Position numbers and translations under genes: made by a program. The notes beneath the pieces were generated by a model. It was not told the origin of the DNA and did no database searches. It saw only the letters and a program-made list of their open reading frames with translations. 64,000 nucleotides of DNA from an uncultured Treponema sp. (lineage in GTDB: Bacteria; Spirochaetota; Spirochaetia; Treponematales; Treponemataceae): positions 3,249 through 67,248 of the forward strand of contig CAJUBD010000016.1 of NCBI GenBank assembly GCA_910584475.1, in the 5' to 3' direction. Of the stretch, positions 51,569 through 59,582 are shown piece after piece (position 1 is the stretch's first letter; the number at the start of each line of letters is the position of its first letter).

Positions 51569-52576
51569 ATGGCGAGACTGGTAACTTTGGCAAAAGCCGG
51601 CGGCAAAGCTCCGTTCGCTGACGGCGGGCTGAAGCTCAGCAAGTCGATACAGACAAGCGAAATCGAGCCACACGAAAAATTCAGGACGCTCTTCAAGATT
51701 GACGAGGACGTGCTCCAACGCATAACAGGCTCGATGAAGAAAAGCGGTTTCGACGCGTCGCAGCCCGTCCACATCTGGAAGCACACCGACGATGCCGGAG
51801 TCACGCACAACTATCTAATCGACGGCTACACTCGGCTTTCCGCATGCGAAAAGGCCGGAATAACGTCCGTCCCATATTACGAGGACAAGTTCGACACGGA
51901 GGAACAGGCGTTCATGCATGTCCTGCATCTTCAAGTGGACAGACGAAATCTCGCTCCCGAAGAACTCCTGAAATTCGTCGAGGAGCTTATGGGCTCGGAA
52001 TATGTAAGGAGCACGAAGGGAAGGACGACCGAAATAATCGCCGACACCTTGGGGCTTTCCCCACGGACGGTTCAGAAGGCGATAAATGTCATAGAGAACG
52101 GCGACGACGAAACAAAGGAAAGGATCGCCTCCGGCGAAATTACGATAAACAAGGCGGACAAGGAAATTCAAAAAAGGAAGAAAAAAAAGTCGGCGAAACC
52201 CGCCGAACGCGACGGCACGGAAGATTCTGGCGACATCTCAGACTCCCTTTCGGAGGGAAACGCCGGGAATCCGGGCGCACTGAACTTCTCGCACTCCGAC
52301 GGGCAGGAGCACGGCGCGGACGAGCGGATCAAGGGAAGGCTCGACATGGACAACGAGGCCGATGTGCGCGTCGCGGAGAACCGCCGCATATTCCTTGACG
52401 GTCGACGCGAGGGATACGAGAAGGGCTTTTCCGACGCGGCGTACAAAATCTGGGAGACGATAGTCGGGATGCTCCGCGACGGCAAGGCCGCCGACGACAT
52501 CGAAAGCGACGAGCTGTTCGAGGACTTTTCCTATGTCATCCTTTCCGAGAAGCTCGGCATGGGCTACAAGGAATGA
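51569..52576 (+). CDS. parB: ParB-like partition/nuclease-fold protein
   Basis: A 335-residue protein with an N-terminal ParB/sulfiredoxin-like domain (IDEDVLQRITGSMKKSGFD, NYLIDGYTRLSACEKAGI) and a central helix-turn-helix region (TTEIIADTLGLSPRTVQKAI, IASGEITINKADKEI). A long charged linker leads to a C-terminal helical region. Forms the partner of ParA, probably binding the palindromes upstream. The ATG at 51569 follows GGGAGG. Confidence 0.88.
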   Translation: MARLVTLAKAGGKAPFADGGLKLSKSIQTSEIEPHEKFRTLFKIDEDVLQRITGSMKKSGFDASQPVHIWKHTDDAGVTHNYLIDGYTRLSACEKAGITSVPYYEDKFDTEEQAFMHVLHLQVDRRNLAPEELLKFVEELMGSEYVRSTKGRTTEIIADTLGLSPRTVQKAINVIENGDDETKERIASGEITINKADKEIQKRKKKKSAKPAERDGTEDSGDISDSLSEGNAGNPGALNFSHSDGQEHGADERIKGRLDMDNEADVRVAENRRIFLDGRREGYEKGFSDAAYKIWETIVGMLRDGKAADDIESDELFEDFSYVILSEKLGMGYKE

Positions 52577-52602
52577 ACGGAGTCGCACAAAGGAGGCGGT
52601 GC

Positions 52603-52785
52603 ATGAGACCCGAGAACTGGGGCGACTTCCTGCGCATGGCGAAGTACATGAGGGAAGCGCAGAAGCGTTATTTCAAAAGCTGCACGGGAATGGACGAATG
52701 CAAGAGGCTGGAAAAAGAATTTGACGACGCGATAGCGCACATAGAAAGATGCCGCACAGAGCGCGCCCAAAGAAAGCTCTTTTAA
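52603..52785 (+). CDS. Small helical protein of unknown function
   Basis: 60 residues, highly charged, predicted two-helix hairpin (WGDFLRMAKYMREAQKRYFK, ECKRLEKEFDDAIAHIERCR). AAGGAGG lies 6 nt before the chosen ATG at 52603. It lies between parB and the replication gene and could be a small regulator or partition accessory protein. Confidence 0.6.
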   Translation: MRPENWGDFLRMAKYMREAQKRYFKSCTGMDECKRLEKEFDDAIAHIERCRTERAQRKLF

Positions 52786-52826
52786 TTTTCTATCGATAAA
52801 ATGCCGTTGAACGGGAGTAAAAAAAC

Positions 52827-52937
52827 ATGAATATTGTAACGACTGTCGCCTTTGTCGCGCTGATCGCATTCCTTGCGGTCGCCGCCGCCGGAAGCGTCTA
52901 CCTGAACATTTTCTGCGACGACAAGGAAAAATTTTGA
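52827..52937 (+). CDS. 36-residue single-pass membrane peptide
   Basis: MNIVTTVAFVALIAFLAVAA continues AGSVYLNIFCDDKEKF: one hydrophobic helix and a short charged tail. GGGAG lies 9 nt upstream. Its TGA overlaps the TTG start of the replication gene, so the two are translationally coupled. This arrangement suggests a leader peptide or membrane tether for the replication protein. Confidence 0.6.
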   Translation: MNIVTTVAFVALIAFLAVAAAGSVYLNIFCDDKEKF

Positions 52938-53962
52938 TAAAGAAAGAGAACTACGTCCAAATATCCGGCTGGATGATAAGCGAACTCAACCTCTCGGGCA
53001 ACGAGCTCATCGCCTACGCCCTCATACACGGCTTCTCGCAGGACGGCAAGTCGGTGTTCAGGGGAAGCCTTTCTTACATGCAGGAATGGCTCAACTGCGG
53101 CTCGCGACAGACCGTCATAAAGACCGTGAAAAGCCTGGTAGAGAAGAATTTCATTGAAAAAAGAATCCTTTACAAGGACAACGAAATAATAGGCTGCGAG
53201 TATTGGACCGTCATCTCAAGAAACAAGGACTGCAAAACTATGCAAGGAGGCGGTCCAAAAAATGGACTACCCCTGGTACAAAAATTGGACCACCCTGGTC
53301 TAAAAAATGGACTAGGGGGTAGTCCAAATTCTAGACACAATATACTAAATTCAAATTCTAGCGATACTGCTACTGTTGCCGCGATAAAAGCCGCGACGGA
53401 CAGAATCTTCGGGGAAAATTTCTTCGATTATGAATTTCCAAGCAAGGCGGCGGAATTCCTGTCCTCTCAAAATATAGACGACATCGACTCGTACCTCGAA
53501 TTCATCAAGGGAAAGTCCAGCGAGAAAAAGGCGAGAAGTCCGCGCGGATTCGCATACAAGATTTTCTTCCAGACGGACATAGCGGAGGAATTCAGGAAAA
53601 GGCAGTGGCAGCTCATTCTTGAAAAAGAAAAGGCGGAAAAGAGGAAATATGAAGAAGAAAAGCGCAGGATGGAATGTCCTGCCTGCGGCGAGCGTTTCTC
53701 CTCAATGCATTCAAACTCCTGCCCGAAATGCGAGTTCCAAGTTTCGGACTTCTGCAACGCGGAAAAAATAGCGCGCCACAAAAAATACATGTCCCTTTCG
53801 GAAACCATGAGGAAGAAATACGACGAGGAATTCATGGGCTTCAAAGGCGACATTCCGATGCTTCGGAGGCTCTCGTATTTCGCCTCCCCGCAAGGAACGG
53901 ACGAGCGGCGGAAGTTCATAGCCGCGCTCGACAAGAAGTATGGCATTGACGAAGGCGGGTAG
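52934..53962 (+). CDS. HTH replication initiator/replisome organiser-like protein with zinc ribbon
   Basis: A 342-residue protein. The N-terminal winged-helix (HTH_36-like) domain is ELNLSGNELIAYALIHGFSQ, FRGSLSYMQEWLNCGSRQTV, VKSLVEKNFIEKR. A low-complexity linker (QGGGPKNGLPLVQKL, HPGLKNGLGG) is encoded by iteron-like DNA repeats. A C-terminal helical region and a zinc ribbon (MECPACGERF, NSCPKCEF) follow. Such proteins start replication of phages and plasmids, often at an origin inside their own gene. The start is TTG, coupled to the upstream membrane peptide. Confidence 0.75.
   Translation: MIKKENYVQISGWMISELNLSGNELIAYALIHGFSQDGKSVFRGSLSYMQEWLNCGSRQTVIKTVKSLVEKNFIEKRILYKDNEIIGCEYWTVISRNKDCKTMQGGGPKNGLPLVQKLDHPGLKNGLGGSPNSRHNILNSNSSDTATVAAIKAATDRIFGENFFDYEFPSKAAEFLSSQNIDDIDSYLEFIKGKSSEKKARSPRGFAYKIFFQTDIAEEFRKRQWQLILEKEKAEKRKYEEEKRRMECPACGERFSSMHSNSCPKCEFQVSDFCNAEKIARHKKYMSLSETMRKKYDEEFMGFKGDIPMLRRLSYFASPQGTDERRKFIAALDKKYGIDEGG
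53252..53335 (+). repeat. Iteron-like repeats inside the replication gene (putative origin)
   Basis: Three repeats of GGTCCAAAAAATGGACTACC type start at 53252, 53275 and 53297 (period 22-23 bp), with a degenerate fourth at about 53319. Each contains the dyad GTCCA-N5-TGGAC or a variant. They encode the flexible linker of the protein. Confidence 0.65.
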
Positions 53963-54016
53963 CCGTAAAAGGATGCCCGCAGAAATCATAAACAAAAACG
54001 ACATTGGAGGTAAATG

Positions 54017-54466
54017 ATGTCAGACTTGAACCATCTTGTCATACAAGGCAGGATTGCGAAGGACGCTTCGCTTCGCATTACGGCGACTGGAAAGAAGGTC
54101 GCGAGCTTTCCGTTGGCAAGCAACTGGACGCACAAGAACGCGGCCGGGGAATATGAGGATTCCGCGAATTTTTTCACGGTGTCCATGTTTGTAAACTCGG
54201 ATAAATTCGCAGGTCGCCTCGTGAAAGGCCAGACCGTCATCGTCGAGGGACACCTCAGACAGGACCGCTGGGAGCAGGACGACGGACAGAAGCGAAGCCA
54301 GAACAGCATCGCGGTATCAAGGCTTCACCTTGTGTTCCCGAAGAAATCCGCCGCCGAAGGAATCCAAGAAAACAGCGACACGCAGGAAAACGAGGATATG
54401 GTGTTCGACGACGCGCTGCCTGTCGAGGACATCTTCATGGACGGCGAAACCGACGGGGCGTGTTGA
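54017..54466 (+). CDS. ssb: Single-stranded DNA-binding protein
   Basis: A 149-residue OB-fold SSB. N-terminal DLNHLVIQGRIAKDASLRIT, the core KVASFPLASNWTHKNAAGEY and GQTVIVEGHLRQDRWEQDDG, and an acidic C-terminal tail (ENEDMVFDDALPVEDIFMDG). The tail does not end in the classical DDDIPF. Two ATG codons follow GGAGG; the second (54017) has the better spacing. It is element-borne and probably serves the element's own replication or transfer. Confidence 0.88.
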   Translation: MSDLNHLVIQGRIAKDASLRITATGKKVASFPLASNWTHKNAAGEYEDSANFFTVSMFVNSDKFAGRLVKGQTVIVEGHLRQDRWEQDDGQKRSQNSIAVSRLHLVFPKKSAAEGIQENSDTQENEDMVFDDALPVEDIFMDGETDGAC

Positions 54467-54469
54467 GAG

Positions 54470-54754
54470 ATGAATGTCCATGCTTCGTTTCACATAGGAC
54501 AAGCGCTCAATAAAATTTTGCGGCTAGCGGGCGGCAAGCTGAACAACATGATATGTTTCATCGACTCTCGCTGCACGCCGCTGGCCGTGCTTGCGGCAGG
54601 AATCGCCGGCACGGCGATAATTTTCATAGCTGGCTCGCTGAACCGCTACAACAAGTTCGACTGGTGGAACTGGAAGCGGCGAGCGGCTTGGAGCAGCGCG
54701 AGGCTTTGGGCATTGCTGCTCCTGACAAAGGGAGGTCTTCAAATACTGAAATGA
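54470..54754 (+). CDS. Small membrane protein of unknown function
   Basis: 94 residues with one or two membrane helices (LAVLAAGIAGTAIIFIAGSL) and a Trp/Arg-rich second half (NKFDWWNWKRRAAW). It overlaps the next gene as ATGA. The Shine-Dalgarno is weak, so the true start could be the internal Met at residue 27. Small hydrophobic proteins of this kind occur in conjugation modules. Confidence 0.5.
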   Translation: MNVHASFHIGQALNKILRLAGGKLNNMICFIDSRCTPLAVLAAGIAGTAIIFIAGSLNRYNKFDWWNWKRRAAWSSARLWALLLLTKGGLQILK

Positions 54755-55101
54755 ACACGATTTCTGTAATCGGAAAAGTCAACAGGGATGCGATGGCGAC
54801 ATTGGTGAAAAATTCGGATGGCGCGGAAACGCCGCTTGTGTCGTTCACGCTCATGGACACGGGACTGCCGTACATGAAAAGCGACCCGATGTTCATCGAA
54901 GTGAATTTCATGCGGGAGCCCGCGATGCACCTGTCCACCTTCCTAAAAAAGGGAAAAGAGATTATGGTCACGGGATGTCTGAGAAGCAAGACTTATGTCA
55001 CACAAGGCGGAGAGAAAAAAACAAAGTATTTCATTTCTGCCGACTATGTTCTTCTTACGGGACAAAGGCAAATTAAAAAAGGAGCGCAAAATGAAAATTG
55101 A
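54751..55101 (+). CDS. Second SSB-like OB-fold protein
   Basis: 116 residues: NTISVIGKVNRDAMATLVKN, TPLVSFTLMDTGLPYM, FIEVNFMREPAMHLSTFL, KGKEIMVTGCLRSKTYVTQG. The layout is that of an SSB/PriB-type OB fold without the acidic tail. It is coupled to the upstream membrane-protein gene by a 4-nt overlap. A second, shorter SSB on the same element suggests a specialised partner for the first. Confidence 0.75.
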   Translation: MNTISVIGKVNRDAMATLVKNSDGAETPLVSFTLMDTGLPYMKSDPMFIEVNFMREPAMHLSTFLKKGKEIMVTGCLRSKTYVTQGGEKKTKYFISADYVLLTGQRQIKKGAQNEN

Positions 55102-55315
55102 AATTTCGGTAGAGTTGGACGAAAAAGACGTCGCATCTTTGGCGGCAGAGTATGAGGGCAATGAAAGCTCGTTCGTCCATGAATTTTCGCGAAGGATTCT
55201 AGAGGCGACGGCAAGAGCCACAGGAAAAATGAGGGAAACAGCGCGCATCATTGAAAACGCGAATCCTTTCGGAATCCTCGTTTTCGAACAGTCGGCAACA
55301 AAGGAGGAAATGTAA
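55091..55315 (+). CDS. Small hypothetical protein
   Basis: 74 residues (MKIEISVELDEKDVASLAAE, YEGNESSFVHEFSRRILEAT). The short beta-strand then helices could be a ribbon-helix-helix-like DNA-binding fold, but this is not certain. AAGGAG lies 6 nt before the ATG. It overlaps the SSB-like gene by 11 nt. Confidence 0.6.
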   Translation: MKIEISVELDEKDVASLAAEYEGNESSFVHEFSRRILEATARATGKMRETARIIENANPFGILVFEQSATKEEM

Positions 55316-55317
55316 AG

Positions 55318-55617
55318 ATGAAGGATTTCAGAAACTATCAGGGCGTTAGAATACTGACCGAAGAAGGAAACATCGCGAACGGCGACTACATTCTTGACGG
55401 GGTTACAATCCGATGCAAGAACGGACTACTGAATGACAACGTTGACGACGAAGGGCGTGTGCAGCCAGCGATTGAAACGCATGACGGAAGCCATGTCGAG
55501 CATTGGAAAGAAGGCCGACTTCATTGCGATGACGCGGCGGCGGTCATCGACACCTTAGACGGTTACGAGTTATGGTTTTTCGAAGGTCAAGAAATTCTTT
55601 CGGGCGAAAAGAAGTGA
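55318..55617 (+). CDS. Small protein with H-x-x-G-P/A-A-type repeat
   Basis: 99 residues. VEHWKEGRLHCDDAAAVIDT and GYELWFFEGQEI resemble one unit of the hWkdGklHr-x-x-gPAv-type repeats found in many phage and gut-bacterial proteins. The role is unknown. GGAGG lies 10 nt upstream. Confidence 0.6.
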   Translation: MKDFRNYQGVRILTEEGNIANGDYILDGVTIRCKNGLLNDNVDDEGRVQPAIETHDGSHVEHWKEGRLHCDDAAAVIDTLDGYELWFFEGQEILSGEKK

Positions 55618-55628
55618 AGGAGATTCGG

Positions 55629-56447
55629 GTGGAAGCAAAAGCCGAAAAATCCGAGCGAATGTCGCAGGCAGAATCCGAAAATGACAACCGTTTGCAGACG
55701 AGTCTTGCCCAAGGTCTGAGACCGAAAAGGGAGGCTCTTCCGTATTCGAGGCCAGAGCATCTCTCAGGAATCGAGAAAGCCGTCATCGAACTCACGGAAG
55801 AACTTTCTAACATAACGGACTTGCGCGAGGCATTGGAACACGCGCTTGCTAGCAGAAATGCGGCAGATGATAATTTTCAGCAGTCGGTTGTGGGTTACTT
55901 CAACTCGCTCCAAAAAAAATTCGACGAGTTCAGCGAAAGGCTTGCGCACGAGGTAGACTACGGTCGCGAACTTGAGGAACGCATAAAGAACGCGGACTAC
56001 TCAAGGCAGGTCTTGCTTCTTGAAAAGGAACTTCAAGAAGAGCGGGCAAAGATAGCGATTTTCATCGGCGAAATTTCCGACTTGGTAAAGGAAAAGATGT
56101 GGCTCGTGGAGGAAAAATGCTCGGAGTTGAAAAGCGCGGACGACCTCATAAAAGAGGCTATAATGAAATTCCGCACGGATACATTTTCCGCCACCGAAAA
56201 CGAGTACAAAGCTTTAAAGGTCAACTGCGAGAGCCTTCTTCGGTCTTTCACAGAGGACGCGCAGAAAACCCTTGAAGCAGTCAAAAAACAGTCGATGGAC
56301 TTCATCTCGCATTGTGAAAGCGAGAACAAGAACTTGATAAGGCAAGTGCCGGGAATAAAAGGAAAACTCGGATTTGAAAGCTGGCTTGTCCTCGCGCTGG
56401 GCTGCGTCGGAATCGCAAGCCTCATCGCGCGGCTTTTCTTGGGATGA
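55629..56447 (+). CDS. Coiled-coil protein with C-terminal membrane anchor
   Basis: 272 residues, mostly long amphipathic helices (residues 40-230, e.g. NSLQKKFDEFSERLAHEVDY, LLLEKELQEERAKIAIFIGE), ending in a hydrophobic segment LVLALGCVGIASLIARLFLG. It is therefore a tail-anchored coiled-coil protein. The GTG start at 55629 is chosen because GAAGGAG is 6 nt before it. Function unknown; mobilisation or mating-structure accessory roles would fit the context. Confidence 0.65.
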   Translation: MEAKAEKSERMSQAESENDNRLQTSLAQGLRPKREALPYSRPEHLSGIEKAVIELTEELSNITDLREALEHALASRNAADDNFQQSVVGYFNSLQKKFDEFSERLAHEVDYGRELEERIKNADYSRQVLLLEKELQEERAKIAIFIGEISDLVKEKMWLVEEKCSELKSADDLIKEAIMKFRTDTFSATENEYKALKVNCESLLRSFTEDAQKTLEAVKKQSMDFISHCESENKNLIRQVPGIKGKLGFESWLVLALGCVGIASLIARLFLG

Positions 56448-56464
56448 CGAAAGGAGGGCAACGG

Positions 56465-56779
56465 ATGAAAGTGTATGTCGCTGGGAAGGTCACGGGGCTT
56501 CCCGAAGACGAGGTGCTCAGAAAATTCGACAGGAGCGGAGCGACGCTCAAAAAGGACGGGCACACCGTGATGTCGCCCGCCGTGCTCGTCCTGAACAGGG
56601 GCTTCGGGCACGAGGACTACATGCACGTCTGCCTCGCCATGATCGACGTGTGCGACGCGGTCTACATGCAGAGGGACTGGCGGAACTCAAAGGGGGCGCG
56701 CATGGAGCGGGAATACGCCACCGAACAAAAGAAGCTGATCATTTATGAGGACGAGCCAACGAGGACGACGGAAAAATGA
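56465..56779 (+). CDS. DUF4406 family protein
   Basis: 104 residues: MKVYVAGKVTGLPEDEVLRK, GHTVMSPAVLVLNRGFGHED, CDAVYMQRDWRNSKGARMER, EYATEQKKLIIYED. This is the typical DUF4406 fold (nucleoside 2-deoxyribosyltransferase-like), common in phages. AAGGAGG precedes the ATG. The DNA here is much richer in G+C than the genes just upstream, indicating a mosaic element. Confidence 0.85.
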   Translation: MKVYVAGKVTGLPEDEVLRKFDRSGATLKKDGHTVMSPAVLVLNRGFGHEDYMHVCLAMIDVCDAVYMQRDWRNSKGARMEREYATEQKKLIIYEDEPTRTTEK

Positions 56780-56798
56780 AAAGGGAGCGACGGAAGGC

Positions 56799-57461
56799 AT
56801 GGAAGACTTGGAAACCATAAAGCGCAGGGTGAGGAAGCTGCTCGCCCTGTCGAAATCCCCGAACGAGAGCGAGGCGTTATCCGCGCTCCGAAAGGCGAAC
56901 GAGCTGATGGCGGAGCACAGGCTCACGCGGGCGGACTTCACGGGCTATGTGAAGAAATCCGTGAAATCGACAAGGCGGGCGGTCGAGTGGCGAACCGTGC
57001 TCGCGAACGCGGTGGAGCGGCTGTACGCGACATGCCATTTCCGGGACGCGGACACGGGGAGCTTCGTCTTTTACGGCGAGGAACTCGACGTCTTCATGTC
57101 CACCGAGATGTTCGCGTATCTCGTGAAGGCCGTGGACCGCATGGCGAAACGGAACATCCGCGGGAACGCGAAACGCCGCTACCGGCAGTCATACCGCGCG
57201 GGAGTCGCAAGCCGCCTGTGGGACAGGATGGACGAGCTCGGCAGGCAGTGCGGCTGGCGCGACCCGGCGGAGCTTGCCGAGAGAAGGCGAGAAATTTCCA
57301 ATTGGGTGGGCGGCCAAGTCGCGCTCTCGACCGCCGTGCCGAAGCAAAAGACAGGCAGGGCGAACATGCGCGCATGGAGACGCGGCGAGAGCGACGCCGA
57401 CGGAATAAGCCTGAGCCGGCAGATGTCCGGCGGCGGAACGCGCCGGATTGGGGGATGTTGA
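56799..57461 (+). CDS. DUF2786-type protein
   Basis: 220 residues. The N-terminus (DLETIKRRVRKLLALSKSPN, EALSALRKANELMAEHRLT) matches the DUF2786 domain. The rest (YRQSYRAGVASRLWDRMDEL) is the associated C-terminal region often seen in phage and plasmid copies. Function unknown. Confidence 0.75.
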   Translation: MEDLETIKRRVRKLLALSKSPNESEALSALRKANELMAEHRLTRADFTGYVKKSVKSTRRAVEWRTVLANAVERLYATCHFRDADTGSFVFYGEELDVFMSTEMFAYLVKAVDRMAKRNIRGNAKRRYRQSYRAGVASRLWDRMDELGRQCGWRDPAELAERRREISNWVGGQVALSTAVPKQKTGRANMRAWRRGESDADGISLSRQMSGGGTRRIGGC

Positions 57462-57564
57462 CATTGAGACACTGAAAAGAATTCACAGAGACATTTGCGC
57501 AAACTTGAAAGAAGCGGAGAAAGAAATGATTGAGATTGACGAGCTTTCCATAAGCGGCCAATGA
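57448..57564 (+). CDS. Possible 38-residue helical peptide
   Basis: TTG-initiated frame (MGDVDIETLKRIHRDICANL, KEAEKEMIEIDEL) overlapping the end of the DUF2786 gene. The Shine-Dalgarno is weak. The charged helical composition is like other small element proteins, but the start is uncertain. Confidence 0.35.
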   Translation: MGDVDIETLKRIHRDICANLKEAEKEMIEIDELSISGQ

Positions 57565-57588
57565 GGATGACGAGGAGGAGGAAAGGCA

Positions 57589-58122
57589 ATGAAAATCTTT
57601 CCAATCAGACTGAAGCGCAGGACTGTCAGAATCCTTGATGTAGCCTGCGGAAGCAAAATGTTCTGGTTCGACAAGGACAATCCCGACGTTGAATTCTGCG
57701 ACAAAAGGCGGTTGGAGCGCACGGAATATTACCCGAACCGATTCATCGAGATCACGCCCGACACGGTGTGCGACTTCACCGCGCTCCCGTTCGCCGACGA
57801 GAGTTTCTGCCTCGTCGTGTTCGACCCTCCGCATCTTGTTCAGGCGGGAAAGAATTCCATGATGGCTTTGAAGTACGGAAAACTTGAGGGCGACTGGAAG
57901 TCTGAACTTTCAAAAGGGTTTTCTGAATGCATGCGCGTGTTGAAGACGGACGGCGTGCTGGTTTTCAAATGGAGCGAGATTCAGATTCCGCTCTCCGAAA
58001 TCCTGCCGCTGTTTTCCCAAAAGCCGCTTTTCGGAAACCGCCAGCGACAGGGCGGTTTCAGCAACTTCGAGAAAAAGGGAAAAGGCGGAAACAAAACGCA
58101 TTGGCTTTGCTTCATGAAATGA
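57589..58122 (+). CDS. Class I SAM-dependent methyltransferase
   Basis: 177 residues. The SAM motif is ILDVACGSKMFWFDKD, and the catalytic-type motif FDPPHL stands in the place of the DPPY of DNA N6/N4 methylases. ECMRVLKTDGVLVFKWSE follows. It lacks a target-recognition domain, and the same type occurs as a small orphan methylase in phages. GGAGG lies 8 nt before the ATG. Confidence 0.8.
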   Translation: MKIFPIRLKRRTVRILDVACGSKMFWFDKDNPDVEFCDKRRLERTEYYPNRFIEITPDTVCDFTALPFADESFCLVVFDPPHLVQAGKNSMMALKYGKLEGDWKSELSKGFSECMRVLKTDGVLVFKWSEIQIPLSEILPLFSQKPLFGNRQRQGGFSNFEKKGKGGNKTHWLCFMK

Positions 58123-58170
58123 AAAACAAAATCAACAGGCTGAAATCACAAAGATTGAGGAGGAAAGAAA

Positions 58171-58431
58171 ATGAAAGGCAAAATGACAGAGATAGAGCAT
58201 AACGGAGACACAATCCTCGTCAATCCGAGCAGGATAGAGTTGGTGCGCAAGAGTTCCTGCGGCAAGGATTGGAAAGTGACTTTATGGTTTTCACAGGCAT
58301 CGTTCGACTTGGTATTCGGCACTGAAAAGGAGGCGGACGAGCTTATTAAGGAGAATAGCCAACGGATGATACATGACGGCAGAAATCACAATGACATTGT
58401 AGTGAACCACATCAAGGAGAAATGGCGATGA
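58171..58431 (+). CDS. Small hypothetical protein
   Basis: 86 residues (MTEIEHNGDTILVNPSRIEL, KEADELIKENSQRMIHD), mixed beta-alpha. No family recognised. GAGGAGG lies upstream, and its end overlaps the next gene as ATGA. Confidence 0.55.
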   Translation: MKGKMTEIEHNGDTILVNPSRIELVRKSSCGKDWKVTLWFSQASFDLVFGTEKEADELIKENSQRMIHDGRNHNDIVVNHIKEKWR

Positions 58432-58772
58432 GGGGGATTCTGATTGGATACGGAATAGCGTTTATGGCGTTGCTCTACTTCGTGCTTTGCTTGATTGGTT
58501 TTATAAGGCTTCGAAGGAGGAAAAAAATGCATGACGAGCTCAAGGAAACAATCAGCTTTACGCACGGCCTGACATGCGACGACTACGAGACGCAGGCGAA
58601 CAAGTATGGGCTTACACTCGGCGAAAATGCGGAGCACTTCGCGAAGATGAAGGACGCGATGTGCCGCCTGCGAATGAACGGCTATGTCGCCGATTCCGAG
58701 ATGGACAAAATAACAAAACGCATACACAAAGACCTTGTAGCCAACTTGAGAAAATTGGAGGAAGAGAAATAA
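58428..58772 (+). CDS. Small membrane-anchored protein
   Basis: 114 residues. An N-terminal membrane helix (ILIGYGIAFMALLYFVLCLI) is followed by basic RLRRRKK and a charged soluble part. The start is taken at the second ATG (58428), which overlaps the previous stop and is 8 nt after AAGGAG. Function unknown. Confidence 0.6.
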   Translation: MRGILIGYGIAFMALLYFVLCLIGFIRLRRRKKMHDELKETISFTHGLTCDDYETQANKYGLTLGENAEHFAKMKDAMCRLRMNGYVADSEMDKITKRIHKDLVANLRKLEEEK

Positions 58773-58780
58773 CGTATCCT

Positions 58781-58960
58781 GTGAAAATAAAAATTCGCCT
58801 GTCCGACGCGACTGCCGAAATTACGTTGCGCTACAAGAAAAAGCCGTCTTTCTTCGCCGTGCAGAAATTGAGAAAGGCGACGCGGAAAAAGTACGCGGGA
58901 CTGAACGCCGAAGAATTTCTTGACAAATGCATAGAATTAAGGGAGGAAGAAAAATGCTGA
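58781..58960 (+). CDS. Small basic hypothetical protein
   Basis: 59 residues from GTG 58781 (KIKIRLSDATAEITLRYKKK, FAVQKLRKATRKKY). The Shine-Dalgarno is distant, so the start is uncertain. Its stop overlaps the next ATG. Confidence 0.5.
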   Translation: MKIKIRLSDATAEITLRYKKKPSFFAVQKLRKATRKKYAGLNAEEFLDKCIELREEEKC

Positions 58961-59091
58961 CGTTCAACCTGAAGAAAGAATGGTATAACAAAATCGCCTC
59001 GGGCGAGAAGCGGATTGAATACCGCGAGGTGAAGCCGTATTGGATGCGAAGATTTGTAAACGCATATATTGCAACATCATTGCGACGATGA
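58954..59091 (+). CDS. Truncated ASCH-domain protein
   Basis: 45 residues: MLTFNLKKEWYNKIASGEKR and IEYREVKPYW are the first third of an ASCH/DUF3850-type RNA-binding domain, which is usually about 100-130 residues. The frame then closes. A second frame from TTG 59069 to 59179 (WLKNMLIKTEIVKIERDAK) could be the displaced C-terminal part or an unrelated small gene. Probably a deletion derivative. Confidence 0.55.
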   Translation: MLTFNLKKEWYNKIASGEKRIEYREVKPYWMRRFVNAYIATSLRR

Positions 59092-59175
59092 CGAGGATCG
59101 ATATGATTGGCTGAAAAACATGCTAATCAAGACAGAAATCGTGAAAATTGAAAGGGATGCAAAAGAGGACGAACA

Positions 59176-59571
59176 ATGAATGTCAACTGGAAAATGGAAG
59201 CGGACACGACGGGCTGGCTCGACAGAAGCGGAAAACTTCACCATTGCGAATATCTCGGGCATTGGAACAAGGCAAGGGAAATTGCAAAAGAACTGTTCTC
59301 GTTCGAGTCCGAATATGATATTGAAGGTCTCGAAGACCAAGGTCCCCTGCTTGACGCGGCGGAACTGTTGCTCGAAAAGGGCTTTGTCCAAATTGACATC
59401 GTTGGTGTTTTCTACCGCTTTTTTCAGGAAGGATACAGAACGCCGAGACCTTTAAGCCGAAAGCAGAAAACATGGATTATTGACAACATTGTTCTTGCAA
59501 AAGGTTGCAACAAGGAACTTGTCAAGAGCGCCGAAAAATGTTTGCGCGAGAACGAGGATTTTGAAAGATAG
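59176..59571 (+). CDS. Hypothetical protein
   Basis: 131 residues, acidic, helix-rich (KAREIAKELFSFESEYDIEG, LLDAAELLLEKGFVQIDIVG). No family recognised. GAGG lies upstream, and the start overlaps the preceding small frame. It directly precedes the cytosine methyltransferase, whose start is 11 bp after its stop. Confidence 0.55.
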   Translation: MNVNWKMEADTTGWLDRSGKLHHCEYLGHWNKAREIAKELFSFESEYDIEGLEDQGPLLDAAELLLEKGFVQIDIVGVFYRFFQEGYRTPRPLSRKQKTWIIDNIVLAKGCNKELVKSAEKCLRENEDFER

Positions 59572-59582
59572 GGGAATGGAAA

